A stretch of 64,000 nt of DNA from Ahaetulla prasina (taxonomy: Eukaryota > Chordata > Lepidosauria > Squamata > Colubridae), in assembly GCF_028640845.1 (NCBI RefSeq), contig NC_080548.1:16861321-16925320 (forward strand). The letters run 5' to 3'. The notes beneath the pieces are model-generated. The model searched no databases. It was not told where the DNA came from and worked only from the letters and a program-made list of their open reading frames with translations. Shown here piece by piece: positions 40,370-51,692 of the stretch. Position numbers and translations under genes: made by a program. Position 1 is the first letter of the stretch. Every line of letters begins with the position of its first letter.

Positions 40370-42215
40370 ATAAGGAAATAGAACGAAGCAGTAGTGCTAA
40401 AAAAAAAAAGGTTGAATTGATCTACATTTCTGATGACTCTATAGACAATCCTACATTTACTTGCCACTAGTATGGAAGTGGTTTGCCCCTATCTTTCTGG
40501 GAAGTTTTTGAACTTCATAATCTACAAGATAAAATCTACTTTGAGTCAAGTCTGATTCTTCATGACCTCATGGGTGTCAGTGCTTTTCTTAGCAAAAATT
40601 AGGAAAAGCTTTGTCCTTCTGGAGTCCTTTCTGGACTTCCCAATCCAGCTACAGTCCTGGGATTCCACATGGCAGGAGTTTGAAGAATATGCCACTGCAC
40701 ACCTGGATACAGATATAGCAGCAGGTGAGCTGATCTGACTCACCTGAGCCAGTTGTCCACAATATCTAAAAACAAACAAAAGTCAATCCTACAGTACAAA
40801 TGAAACATAAATGCACAAGAACGGCAACTGCCAATACTGAATGTGTCATTGTTTCTGAATTCTACTCACAGGTAAATTACACAACACTCGCATGTTTTGC
40901 CTGCCTTTTTGCCACAAACAAGTAGCAGTCATCACAAGTCAATTCAGTGTATGTTGACTCAGGAGAATATAAACAGTGATAGTTGAGACCTCACCTTCTA
41001 GGCAGGTTTCATAAATCTGTGATGTGAAACTAAAGTCCAATGAGTTTTTAATGTGATTTATAAAGCAATCATGATTAAAAAAAAAAATAGAAGCAAAGAC
41101 CCAATAGGAATTTTAACGAATCTCTATTTTGATATTTGATTGATTGTGATGTGTAAATTCCTATAATAGAAATTTAACTGTGATCAAGTTCACACATTGT
41201 ATTTATCATTCATATTTTGATTTGGTTTCATGTGTAGGATGAACTCAGCTTCTATAGTTTATAAATCTTTATCACTTATGACTTTGAATATTATGTGATT
41301 TCAGCTCTCAATTCAAAAGCCATGTTCAGTAGTAGTGTCAAAAAAAAACCATGTGAAAAAATCTTCAGATCAAAAGATAGCTAATTTTTATCCTTAAAAA
41401 TTATGAATGCATCCCATTCATGAGGTGTTTCTTTATCAAAACACTTAGTATTTAAGTATTTAAGTATTTTCCATGTGTTCCATTTCTGCCATTTCACTTA
41501 CTAACAGTAATGTCATTCTCTTAAAATAGCTTGGCTACTGGCTTAAAGCTAGCTGATTTGTCCATATAAATTTTGCCAAATTGCAGTAGAATCTTAACAG
41601 TTCAAAAGGTTCTAGTAATTTGAAACTGGAGGTAGTAAGAACCAAGAGACATGGTAGACTATACACTCCTATTCTTGATTCCCAGACCTTCCAGCTATTC
41701 CATGGGCAATAACTACATTGGCTGGGAATTCTGGAAGGCACCGTAGCCCCATTGCAACCTAGAGGAACAGTTCTTCCAGTATTTCCATGAAAGTTGGCAT
41801 TGTTCAACATTTTCTTAACCATATCCTTTAATTAAGATACTGATTGGGTGTGTACTAAACCAAACTTTGACTTAATTCGGGCTTAATATGTTAGGAGACC
41901 TCAGATATTTGATTTATAAGATTTAATACATGTTAATAATACATTTAATACATCACAGATTTATGTGATGCAATAGCTCAGTTTAAAATATATTCCTAGC
42001 TTTTATTATATCATGCATGCAGATGATATCTCTGCTGGTAAATATAAGATGTTTACTAACAATATGGAAGCAGGGAAATGGTGCTTCCACAAAGCATGGG
42101 CCTGTGTCGAACTCCCTTTTAGAAGTTAGCTTCCTTCTAATTCAGCTTTTGACTCATAGTTGGGTTATGAAGTTTCCTTCATCGTGATTCAGAAATGGTT
42201 GTTCACTGTTTGTTC
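40370..42215. other. Intergenic AT-rich sequence without a recognised feature
   Basis: The longest stretch free of recognised repeats in this half of the window. No exon-like ORF with splice sites was seen. Confidence 0.5.
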
Positions 42216-42219
42216 TGCA

Positions 42220-43325
42220 TATAACAGAATTCTAATCCAACACCCTGCTCAAGAGAAAACCCTATATTATTTCAGACAAATGACTATCCCATCTCTTCTT
42301 AAAAACCTCCAGTGATGGAGCAACCCCAACTTCTGAAGGCAATCCGTTCCACGGATTACATTGTTCTCACTGTCAGGAAATTTATCTTTATTTCTAGGTT
42401 GCTTCTCTCCCTGATTAGTTTCCACCCATTGCTTCTTGTCCTACCTTCAGCTGCTTTGGAGAATAGGTTGACCCCTCTTCTTTATGGCAGCCCTTAGATA
42501 GTGGAACACTGCTACCATGTCGCCCCAGTCCTTTTTTTCATTAAATTAGAGATACCCAATTCTGGCAACTGTTCTTCATATATTTTATCCTCCAGTCCAG
42601 TGGTGAAATGTGAACTGGTTTAATACTGGTTTGCTGGCTGCGCATGCGCAGTGCACACCACACACCAAATGCAAGGTGTCTGCATGTGCACAGTGCATGC
42701 CAAAAGGAGGCATGGGGTATGTAGAACATCACACGAAGGGTGTGTGATCAGCTGTGGCGCGCAATTTTTTTTCTTTTGAAAGCATTTTTTTACAACCTAT
42801 TCGGCTGAATAGGTTGTAAAAAAAATGCTTTTAAAAGTAAAAAAAAAAGGCTCTGACGATCGTGTGGCTTAGCTGGGATCATCAGAGCCCCTTTTTAACC
42901 TTTTAAAAGCATTTTTTAAAAGAAACGGCAAGTGGGTAAGTGGGTGACCGGGCATTGGGTGGGCATGGGCGGGGGGCCCAGGAATTTTTGCTACCGGTCC
43001 TCTGAACCACCCGCTGCCATCGCTACTGGATCAGCCAATCCGGTCTGAACCGGGAGCATTTCATCCCTGTTCCACTCCCTTAATCATCTTTGTTGCTTCT
43101 CTCTGTACTCTTTCTAGAGTCTCAACCTCCTTTTTATATTGTTGCAACCAAAACTGGATGAAATATTCTAAGTGTGTTCTTACCAAGGCATTATAAAGTG
43201 GTATTAACACTTCATGTGATCGTGATTCTATCCCTCTATTAATGCGGCCTAGGATCGCATTGGCTTTTTTTTTCCTTCTTCACCTTCTAGCCCTAGGATT
43301 CCCAAGTTGTCTCTGAATATTTATT
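42220..43325 (-). mobile_element. CR1 LINE split by a hAT element
   Basis: CR1 text at 42220-42597 and 43070-43325 (GTTGCAACCAAAACTGGATG, TCTAGAGTCTCAACCTCC). The insert 42598-43069 has CAGTGGTGAAATGTGAAC / GCATTTCATCCCTG ends and CTCCAGTC / TTCCACTC flanks; its core holds paired AAAAGCATTTTTT arms. Confidence 0.82.
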
Positions 43326-43329
43326 TTTT

Positions 43330-43745
43330 TATTTTATTTATTTATTCATTTTGTCACACAGTATATATAAGCATAAGCATGAAACAACTATACAACACAT
43401 AAGCATATATATGAATATGAGTATGTAATAACTATATTAATTGGATATAACGAAGGAAAACAATAGGACAGGAACGGTAGGCATGCTTGTGCTCTTATGC
43501 ACGCCCCTTACAGACTTCTTAGGAATGGGGTGAGGTCAACAGTAGACAGTTTTTGGTTGAAGCTTTGGGGATTTTGGGAAGAGACCACAGAGTCAGGTAG
43601 TGTATTCCATGCATTAACAACTCTGTTACTGTTAATATTAACCAAACTTGATGGTATTTTGCTTCTGAGCCCATACAGGTTCAGCCAGATGCCACCGCTT
43701 GCCAAGATGGGCCTCCTGTGAAAGAATAAAAAGCCATGGTGAGGT
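43330..43745 (-). mobile_element. CR1/L3-type LINE 3' end
   Basis: Minus-strand ORF end NSNRVVNAWNTLPDSVVSS to LSTVDLTPFLRSL stop, then GGGGCGTGCATAAGAGC and the TATATACTGTGTGACAAAAT UTR end. Confidence 0.8.
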
Positions 43746-43924
43746 AGTCAGAGTTCAAAAGAGGACAATTTCCTGTCATTCTGCAAGCAGGCAGAATCTG
43801 CGATCTTCCGGATGTTGATCCCGGCAGCTTCTGTCAACCTGGCCAAAGGTGAACGATCGTTGGAAACTGAACTGAGCAGTGTCTGTGAAAGGACATAGGT
43901 CTTCCTTCCCTGTTGGTGTTGTCT

Positions 43925-44085
43925 GGATGAAGTGTTGTGAATGCTCCAACACTGGAAATTTTTAAGAAAATGTTGGATAACCATCTGACTGAGATGGTGT
44001 AGGGTTCCTGCCTAGGCAGGGGGTTGGACTGGAAGGCCTCCAAGGTCCCTTCCAACTCTGTTGTTATGTTATGTTATGTTAAGAC
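43925..44085 (+). mobile_element. CR1 LINE 3' end
   Basis: GAATGCTCCAACACTGGAAA to GGGGGTTGGACTGGAAGGCC and a GTTAT tail. Confidence 0.85.
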
Positions 44086-44103
44086 TGAATGGTGGAAGGC
44101 AAC

Positions 44104-45003
44104 TGCAGGTCATCCTCGACTTAACAACCACAATTGAACCCAAAATCTCTGTTGCTAAGTGGGACATTTGTGAAGTGAGTTTTGCCTCATATTACGATCT
44201 TCCTTGCCACACTTTTTAAGTGAATCACTGCAGTGGTTAAGTTAGTAACACGGTTGTTAAGTGAATCTGGCTTCCCCATTGACTTTGCTCCTCAGAAGGT
44301 TGCAAGAGGGGATGGCATGACCCCCCCCCCCGCGGGACACTGCAAATGTCATAAATATGAGTCAGTTTCCAAGCGTTTGAACTCTGATCACCTGACCATG
44401 GGGATGCTGCAATGGTCATACATGTGAAAAATGGTCATAAATCCAGGGGTGAAATCCAGCAGGTTTTGACAGGTTCTGGAGAACCGGTAGCGGAAATTTC
44501 GAGCAGTTTGGAGAACTGGCAAATACCACCACTGGCTGGTCCCAGAGTGGGGTGGGAATGGAGATTTTGCAATATCCTTCCCCTAGGAGTGGAGAGGGAA
44601 TGGGGATTTTGCAGTATCCTTCCCCCAGACTGGGGAGGGAATGGGGATTTTGCAGTATCCTTCCCCCAGGAGTGGGGAGGGAATGGGGATTTTTGCAGTA
44701 TCCTTCCCCCAGAGTGGGGGGGAATGGGGATTTTGCAGTATCCTTCCCCCAGGAGTGAGGTAGGAATGGAGATTTTACAATATCCTTCCCCCAGGAGTGG
44801 GGAGGGAATGGAGATTTTGCAGTATCCTTCCTCTGCCATGCCCACCAGGTCTCACCTACCAAGCCACACCACGCCCACCAAGCCACACCCACAGAACCGG
44901 TAGTAAAAAAAGTTGGATTTCACCACTGCATAAGTCTCTTTTTCAGTGCTGTTGTAAGTTTGAACGGTCATTAAATGAACATAAATCGAGGGCTATCTGT
45001 AGC
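44104..45003. mobile_element. TA-flanked MITE interrupted by hAT family B
   Basis: MITE halves 44104-44443 (CAGGTCATCCTCGACTTAAC) and 44929-45003 (ATCGAGGGCTATCTGTA) enclose the hAT element 44444-44928. Confidence 0.85.
44444..44928 (+). mobile_element. hAT MITE family B with seven-copy internal minisatellite
   Basis: Ends CAGGGGTGAAATCCAGCAGG / GTTGGATTTCACCACTG, flanks CATAAATC / CATAAGTC. Seven units of 41-43 bp (GGAATGGGGATTTTGCAGTA...CCTTCCCCCAGGAGTGGGGA) fill 44545-44830, the largest array in the window. Long frames on both strands are by-products of a unit whose length is often a multiple of three. Confidence 0.93.
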
Positions 45004-45262
45004 ACGCCGTTTCTTTAGCAGTGGGGCCAAAGAACACATTTTTAATCTTCTAAAAATAGAGGAACCTATTAGTATCTTAAAGTAGCCCTGAATTAAAATG
45101 ACTGTATACTTCTTGTATATTGATTCTATGACACGGGAAGATAATTAAGATTTCTTAGTTCAAGACAGCCACCTTCTGGATGTTTGCAGTACTAGTTATG
45201 GCATTTCTTAGGTAAGGTGCTGATTATGAATATCATAATCAAGGGCATGTTCATTTAAATAA

Positions 45263-45561
45263 GCCGTGGTGGCGCAGTGGTTAGAATGTAGTAGTGCAGG
45301 GCAACTCACTGCTCGCTCCAGGAGTTTGATTCTTTTTTTTTATTATTATTTATTTATTTTGTCATAACAGTATATATAAGCATAAGCATGAAAATAACTA
45401 TAATATATAAGCATATATATGAGCATAAGTATGTAATAACTATATTAATTGGATATAATGAAAGGAAACAATAGGACAGGAACGGTAGGCACGTTTGTGC
45501 TCTTATGCACGCCCCTTATGCTCTTATGCATGCCCCTTATTATTATTATGAGCCGCTTATA

Positions 45562-45630
<69 letters not shown>

Positions 45631-45795
45631 GCCGCTGATTCTGAGCGGTTCAGGGTTGACTCAGCCTTCCATCCTTCCGAGGTTGGTAAAATGAGGACCC
45701 AGATTGTTGGTGGGCAATAGGCGGACTCTATAAACCGCTTAGAGAGGGCTGTAAAGCACTGTGAAGCGGTATATAAGTCTAAGTGCTAGTGCTAT
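45263..45795 (+). mobile_element. tRNA-derived SINE split by a LINE tail and AAT microsatellite
   Basis: SINE head 45263-45331 (AAGCCGTGGTGGCGCAGTGG) and body/tail 45640-45795 (GTTCAGGGTTGACTCAGCCT, GGTATATAAGTCTAAGTGCT) flank a minus-strand L3 LINE 3' end (45332-45540) and an AAT run (45562-45631). Confidence 0.85.
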
Positions 45796-45931
45796 TGCTC
45801 TGAAATCTCCAATGGTGTTTATTTCTCTCTCCATGACCCTGCAGCTAACTGCGCATGTTGAAAGTTAAGACAGGCTGAAAGAGAGAAGGTTGATATAGTA
45901 TGCTACGACATCACATACTGTTTGCAAACTA

Positions 45932-46319
45932 CAGGTAGTCCCGAGTTACAACAGCTCGTTTAGTGACTGTTCAAAGTTACAATGGCACTGAAAAAAGTGA
46001 CTTTTGACCATTTTTCAAACTTACGACCATTGCACTGTCCCATGGTCCGTGATTAAAATTCAGATGCTTGGCAATTGACTCATACTGATGATCCCAGGGT
46101 CATGGGATCATCTTTTGCGACCTTCTGACAAATGAAGTCACTGGGGAAAGAAGATTCACTTAACAACCGTGTTACTAACTTGACAAATGCAGTAAGTGCA
46201 GTAATTCATTTAACAACCAGCAAGATGGATAGTAAAACAGAGGCAAAATTCACTTAGAAACGGTCTAGCAACAGAAATTCGGGGCTCAATTGTGGTCATA
46301 AATCCAGGATTACCTGTAC
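45932..46319. mobile_element. TA-flanked MITE, complete
   Basis: ACAGGTAGTCCCGAGTTACA ... AATCCAGGATTACCTGTA, TA borders, inverted halves. Confidence 0.88.
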
Positions 46320-46523
46320 GGTGCCTGAGTTGATTTTATTTGCAATCCTAAATTCTAAAGCCACCCAGTTTCACTCTGGCTCTTGGTGGCGTCTCAAATT
46401 GAAAACCAAAGGAATAAAACAACATCCAATTAACAGAAAAGAAAGATGGAACAACCTATGAGTCCCTCACAAAGAGAGCCCATATCTTCTGAAATGCAAA
46501 TCTCTCTTCCACCCTCCTTCAGT

Positions 46524-47622
46524 ACAGGTAGTCCTCGACTTACAACAGTTCATTGAGTGACCGTTTGTTTTTTGGCATTGAAAAAAGTGACTTAGGACCA
46601 GTGGTGAAATGTAAAATTTGTTACTACTGGTTCTGTGCGCGTGGCTTGGTGGGTGGGTGGGTGGGGAATGTGACTGGGTGGGTGTGGCCAACTTTTTTTT
46701 TTTTACTTTTAAAAGCATTTTTTTACCAGCTTTTTGGCCGAAGAGGTTATAGAAAAACTGCTTTTAAAGGGCTCTGACGATCCCAGCTGAGCTGAGCAGA
46801 GCTTTTTTTTTTACTTTTAAAAGCATTTTTTTGGCCAAACAAAAAATGCTTTTAAAAGTAAAAACAAAAAAAAACCCTCTGATGATCGCATGGCTCAGCT
46901 GGGCATGGAGGGGGCAGGGATTTTTGCTACCGATTCTCCGAACCACCCACCGCCATCGCTACAGGATCAATCAGATCCGAACCCGGAGCATTTCACCCCT
47001 GCTTAAGACCATTTTCCACACGATTGTTGGTCACATGATTTACCTTCGGATGCTTGACAACTGGTTCATATTTATGACAGTTGCAACGTCCTTGTGTCAT
47101 GCAATCACCTTTTATGACCTTCTAACAAGCCAAGTCAATGGGGAAGCCGGATGCACTTACCAATTGTGTTACCGATTTAACAACTGCTATGATTCACTTA
47201 ACAAATGTGGCAGGAAAGGTCGTAAAATGGAGCAAAACCAGGGGTGCTATTCAGCAGGTTCTGACAGGTTTTGGAGAACCGGTAGTGGAAATTTTGAGTA
47301 GTTTGGAGAACCAGCAAATACCACCTCTGGCCAGCTCCAGAGTAGAGTGGGAATGGGGATTTTGCAGTATCCTTCCCCTGGAATGGGGAGGGAATGGGGA
47401 TTTTGCAGTATCTGTCCCGTGGAGTGCGGTGGGAATGTAGATTTTGCAGTATCCTTCCCCTGCCACGCCCACCAAGCCACACCACGCCCACCAAGCCACG
47501 CCCACAGAACAGGTAGTAAAAAAATTTGAATTTCACCACCAAGCAAAACTCAACAAAGTTCTTATGTAGCAATGTAAATTCTGGGCTCAATTGCGGTCGT
47601 AACTCGGGGACTACCAGTAATA
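46524..47622. mobile_element. TA-flanked MITE carrying two hAT insertions
   Basis: MITE pieces 46524-46598, 47002-47238 and 47542-47622 enclose hAT elements 46599-47001 (CAGTGGTGAAATGTAAAATT / GCATTTCACCCCTG, flanks CTTAGGAC / CTTAAGAC) and 47239-47541 (family B, three minisatellite units, flanks AGCAAAAC on both sides). Confidence 0.88.
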
Positions 47623-47643
47623 GCTATTCATATTCAATTCCCA

Positions 47644-47910
47644 TTGGGGCCGGGATAGCTCAGGCAGTAGAGAAGCCTGTTATTAGAACACAGAGCCTGC
47701 AATTACTGCAGGTTCGAGCCCGGCCCAAGGTTGACTCAGCCTTCCACCCTTTATAAGGTAGGTAAAATGAGGACCCAGATTGTTGGGGGGGCAATAAGTT
47801 GACTTTGTAAAAAAAAAAAATATACAAATAGAATGAGACTATTGCCTTATACATTGTAAGCCGCCCTGAGTCTTCGGAGAAGGGCGGGGTATAAATGTAA
47901 ACAAAAACAA
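47644..47910 (+). mobile_element. tRNA-derived SINE (GCCCTGAGTCTTC-tail subfamily)
   Basis: GGGGCCGGGATAGCTCAGGC head, GCAGGTTCGAGCCCGGCCC B-box region, GCCGCCCTGAGTCTTCGG tail. Least decayed B box of the five. Confidence 0.9.
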
Positions 47911-48405
47911 AAAAAAATTGGGTGCCATCTTGAACAGCAACAATTAAACAAAGGAGGGTTCTGCACATTGCAGTTAGCCAAAGCCAAGCAAATCCCAATG
48001 TCACTTCGTGTTATGGCTGGACGCAGCCTATGAGATTGCAACTGGTGTTGAATAGCACAATTCTTTCCAGGAAATATTGCCACGCTGCTGTTTTGAGGAA
48101 TTGTACAATTGTAACCAGAACTGGCTGAATTTTATCTGAAGTTATAAAGTCCAAGGCAGGGAAACTTGTCCTTCCCGTCCTTCATTTCCTTCGCAACCCT
48201 GCAATTTTGTTTTTGTTTTCCCACTTAGGTTCTCCCCGCTTATGCCATTCTTCAATGTACAGAAATATTCTAAAACAATCATGTCGTCATTGGACTATGG
48301 GTAGGGGTGGGCTTCAAAAATTTTAGCAAGGGGTTGTCTGCCTGGTTGCTGGGTGGGCGTGGCCATGGAGAGCGTGGCCTTATCAGCCTCCTGCACCATG
48401 GCGGT

Positions 48406-48583
48406 TGTTAAGTTCGGGAAGTAACGAGGCTGGAGACCAGGGTAGTGACAACAGCTCTTTAATATAGGGTGAACCCAGCAGCCTGTCTGGGGAAAAACCT
48501 CTCCTTATATACTGTTTAACCGGCGGCTTCAACCAATCAGCAACGTGCTTGTTTCCCGCCAAAATATTTAAAGATACATAACA
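48406..48583 (-). repeat. 3' LTR of the gypsy element
   Basis: On the minus strand it runs TGTTATG...TTAACA. It contains a TATATAAG box and an AATATTTTGGCGGG stretch. It differs from the other LTR by a single T/G at about 48486. Confidence 0.96.
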
Positions 48584-48598
48584 CTCCTCCCCTCCCAG
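48584..48598 (-). other. Polypurine tract
   Basis: Minus strand GGGAGGGGAGGAG directly before the 3' LTR. Confidence 0.85.
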
Positions 48599-48627
48599 AA
48601 AACACTTTACCTCTATTTACATATTAT

Positions 48628-49316
48628 TTACATGTTATTTTTCGACGTAGTCACGCAAATAACCTGGGCGTCTCCTAATTCTTTCGGACCTCTGCGGTTC
48701 AGTCCTTGGGAGTGGGTTGAGCTGGTCGGAGGGCTGTTTGCTCCTCCCAGCTCTTTCTCTAGGCCATCCGGCCCTGGATTACTGCAGACTCTTTTCTTGG
48801 CCATCCGCCTTGGATTACTTGCAGAGTTTTCCCTGCCGTTTCCATCGGGAACCTGATGGCGTCGCTGGACCTCCGGGAACTCAGCTAAGTCTTGCGCCTC
48901 CCCCGGGTTATGGTCAGCTGTGGGTTCAAAGAATGAGTGGTCATGATCTGTTTCAATTATCTCGGTTTGTTCGGCTATTCGTTTCCTTATCTGATCTATG
49001 TGGCGCCTCCATACTCGGTTGTCTTTTAACTCAACTAAGTATGATTTTGGACCGGTTGCTTTTATGATTTGCCCTGCTAGCCAACTTGGGCCGTCCCCAT
49101 AGTTGCGGGCCCACACTCGGTCGCCTATTTCCATTTCTCTCGTTTTTTCCAGTTCCCCCTTGTAACCCTCTGGTGTGTAATGGGGATTTAAACGGTCAAG
49201 TGGGCACCGGAGCTTCCGTCCCATCAATAATTCAGCTGGGCTTCTGCCTGTAGCAGTGCTGGGGTTCTATGCTGAACAGCCAGAAAGAAATCTATCTTTG
49301 TTTGCCAGTCGCCTGG
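48628..49316 (-). pseudogene. Pol remnant: integrase C-terminal region
   Basis: Minus-strand frame resumes with DWQTKIDFFLAVQHRTP, has a one-base shift, then GRKLRCPLDRLNPHYTPEGY, GDRVWARNYGDGPSWLAG (GPY/F-like module) and VWRRHIDQIRKR, ending in a polar tail near 48628. The second Asp and the Glu of the DDE core are missing. Confidence 0.9.
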
Positions 49317-50029
49317 CTTGAGCCTCCGGGATGGCAATGGCCTCCCAGGCTCCGAAAATGGCCCTCTGGAGGCCAGAAATGGGCCCATTAGTAGGCCCAT
49401 TTTTTGGGCTCCCCAAGCATCTGCGCCCGCCCAGCACTTACCTGCATTCAAAACGTGCCGCATGGGGACTCCTGGGAGGGGCAGGGTGGGGTGGGCAGGG
49501 CCAGCCAGGAATGGGATTTGGGGGTTTTCTGAACTGCACAGAATCTTGGCTAGAGGTTCTTCTCCCGAACCCCTGCAAACCCCCAGCAGCCCACCCATGA
49601 CTATGGATATTCAGCTACTGTTGCTTATAAATCCTGGTTTATTGATCAAGGACTGTTGGATTCAATTGGGCCGTGGCAGCTCAGGCTGTTAGAAACCTGT
49701 TATTAGAATACAGCAGCCTGCAATTACTGCAGGTTCAAGCCCGGCCCAAGGTTGACTCAGCCTTCCATCCTTTATAAGGTAGGTAAAATGAGGACCCAGA
49801 TTGTTGGGGGGGCAATAAGTTGACTTTGTAAATATACAAATAGAATGAGACTATTGCCTTATACATTGTAAGCCGCCCTGAGTCTTCGGAGAAGGGCGGG
49901 ATATAAATGTAAATAAAAAAAAAAAATTGGGGCTGAAATGAGTGCAAAAATCTGCCTTGTATTTTTTTGTTTCTCTGCAAAAGAGGCTTCTGGTTTTGTG
50001 TCTTCTCAAGTTCCTTGCGAAGGTTTGGC
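49317..50029 (+). other. Patch 1 in the gypsy element: copy of 51915-52631
   Basis: About 713 bp nearly identical, in direct orientation, to sequence starting 45 bp beyond the element. Includes the same tRNA-derived SINE (49670-49920) at the same place. Differences are few (a 4-bp gap near 49337, CATCTGC versus CATCCGC, CAGCTC versus TAGCTC, and others). It takes the place of the integrase core. Junctions share short text with the element (GAAGGTTTGGC on one side). Confidence 0.9.
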
Positions 50030-51245
50030 CGTGGAAAGGGCCAGCAAAATCAATGTGGATTCTTGACCAGGGCCCTTGGGGTTTTCCCATTCCTGACTGG
50101 GGCCGTTGGGGTAGAGGTCTGGACTCTTGGCAAGCCTGGCATTTCCTACCCTCTCAGCAATTTCTGAGTCCATGAGTGGCCACCACACATAGCTTCTTGC
50201 TAGCCCCTTCATCCTTCGATCCCTGGGTAACCCTCGTGGAGGAGGTCCAATACCTTTCCTCAATTTCTCCGGGATCACCACCGATCGCCCCATAGCAGGC
50301 ACCCCTTGAGCCGAGAGTTCCCACGCTTTTTACAAATTCCTTAAAACGCTCGCCCGGCGCAGCGGGCCACCCTCTTTGTACCCAACCAAGTACAGTCCTC
50401 AAGGTAATGTCCCGGTATGATGCCCGAGCCACCTCCTTAGATGTGACTGGGCCAGAGTCCAAAGAGTCGATTAGCAGGATGGGCGTCCCCGGAGTGGGGT
50501 CTTCGATCGCCCCTGGTAGTGGGCATCTGCTTAACGCGTCTGCATGCCCCACTTCTTTTCCCGGTCGATGCTGCAGCTTGTAGGAATAAGCGGCTAAGAA
50601 AATGGTCCATCGAGTCAATCGTGGCGAAAGTGCCACAGGCGTTGGGCGGTCGCCAGCCAGTATCCCTAACAGCGGTCTGTGGTCAGTAACAATTTCAAAG
50701 TCTCTCCCAAAAACATATTCGTGAAACTTTTTTACCCCTGACACAATTGCTAGCGCTTCCTTATCTAACTGGCTATAGTTCCTCTCTGTGGAGGACATCG
50801 TTCTGGAGTAGAAGGCTATAGGGGCTTCTGTGCCGTTTGGAAGTCTGTGGCTGAGCACAGCCCCCACCCCGTAAGGGAGGCATATAAACCAGTAATAGTG
50901 GCAATGAGCTATGATACTGGATCAGCAGGCTATCGCTCGAGAGTAGGTTTTTTACTGCTTCGAAAGCCCTAGCTTCTGACTTTCCCCAAGACCAAACAGT
51001 ATTCTTTCCCAGAAGCTTATGCAGCGGTTCAGCAACGGTCGCCTTGTTTTTTAAAAAAACCGCGTAAAAATTCACTAGCCCCAGGAATGCCTGTAGCTCT
51101 GTTTTGTTTTGGCGCTGGAGCCTTTCTGATTGCCTTGACCTTGCTCTCAGTGGGTGAATTCCTTTCTTGTCTATTCGGTAGCCCAAGAATTCGACGATTC
51201 TACCCTATCTGGCATTTGTTCACTTTAACCTTTAGTCCGCTGACC
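50030..51245 (-). pseudogene. Pol remnant: RT connection, RNase H, integrase N-terminus
   Basis: Minus strand shows GYRIDKKGIHPL and LQAFLGLVNFY (RT thumb side), then after a frameshift near 50870 RNase H motifs YSQLDKEALA and TDHRPLLGIL and the RLTRWTIFLAAY segment, then after another shift RMKGLARSYVWWPLMDSEIA (integrase zinc region) and the first part of the core up to the first catalytic Asp. The text stops at the patch junction near 50029. At least two frameshifts; nonfunctional. Confidence 0.9.
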
Positions 51246-51313
51246 AGAAAATGCCCATTTCAGCTTCAGCACAGCCTAATTAGCACAAGCTGATTGTCCC
51301 GACTCTCAGCTGT
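51246..51313 (+). other. Patch 2 in the gypsy element: copy of 54276-54344
   Basis: 68 bp identical to the interior of the TA-flanked MITE at 54120-54593 except for one missing T. It lies where the RT palm would be coded. Confidence 0.88.
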
Positions 51314-51369
51314 CGGCGCCTCCAAATTCAAAACGCCGACGTATTTGGACGGCGTTGGCGCGAAATGGT

Positions 51370-51671
51370 TTTTTAGCAGGGTTTGCAGAGTTTGCCACGA
51401 TACCGATTGTACGGCGTTGGCTCTGCCAGGGCTTCCGCGATGTCGATGACCTCGGACCGCAGTGGCTCAAGAAGTATGCCCTTTATGCGGTTGTCTGAAC
51501 TCCTTGCAGTTCGTTGTTTAGAAAGCTCAAACGGGTCATAATGCCCCCATTTCTCTGGCTGGATCGAACGGCGCGGGCGGAGTGTAACTGGCCATCTCCG
51601 CGTTTCTGCCCTGTGTTTGCTGGGTTCGGTTCTTCCGTGCTTCAGCTCGGTTCTGGTTCTCCTTAGCCTCG
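51370..51671 (-). pseudogene. Gag remnant of the gypsy element
   Basis: Open minus-strand frame with RWPVTLRPRRSIQPEKWGHY then DPFELSKQR; in the expected place for gag, but no capsid or zinc knuckle is seen before it ends near 51370. Assignment is by position. Confidence 0.5.
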
Positions 51672-51692
51672 AGATCCCACCTTCGTCGCCAG
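51672..51692 (-). promoter_or_regulatory. Primer binding site complementary to tRNA-Ser(GCU)
   Basis: Directly after the 5' LTR the minus strand reads TGGCGACGAAGGTGGGATCT after two bases. This pairs with the 3' end of vertebrate tRNA-Ser(GCU) including CCA, with two mismatches in the first 16 bases. Confidence 0.7.
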
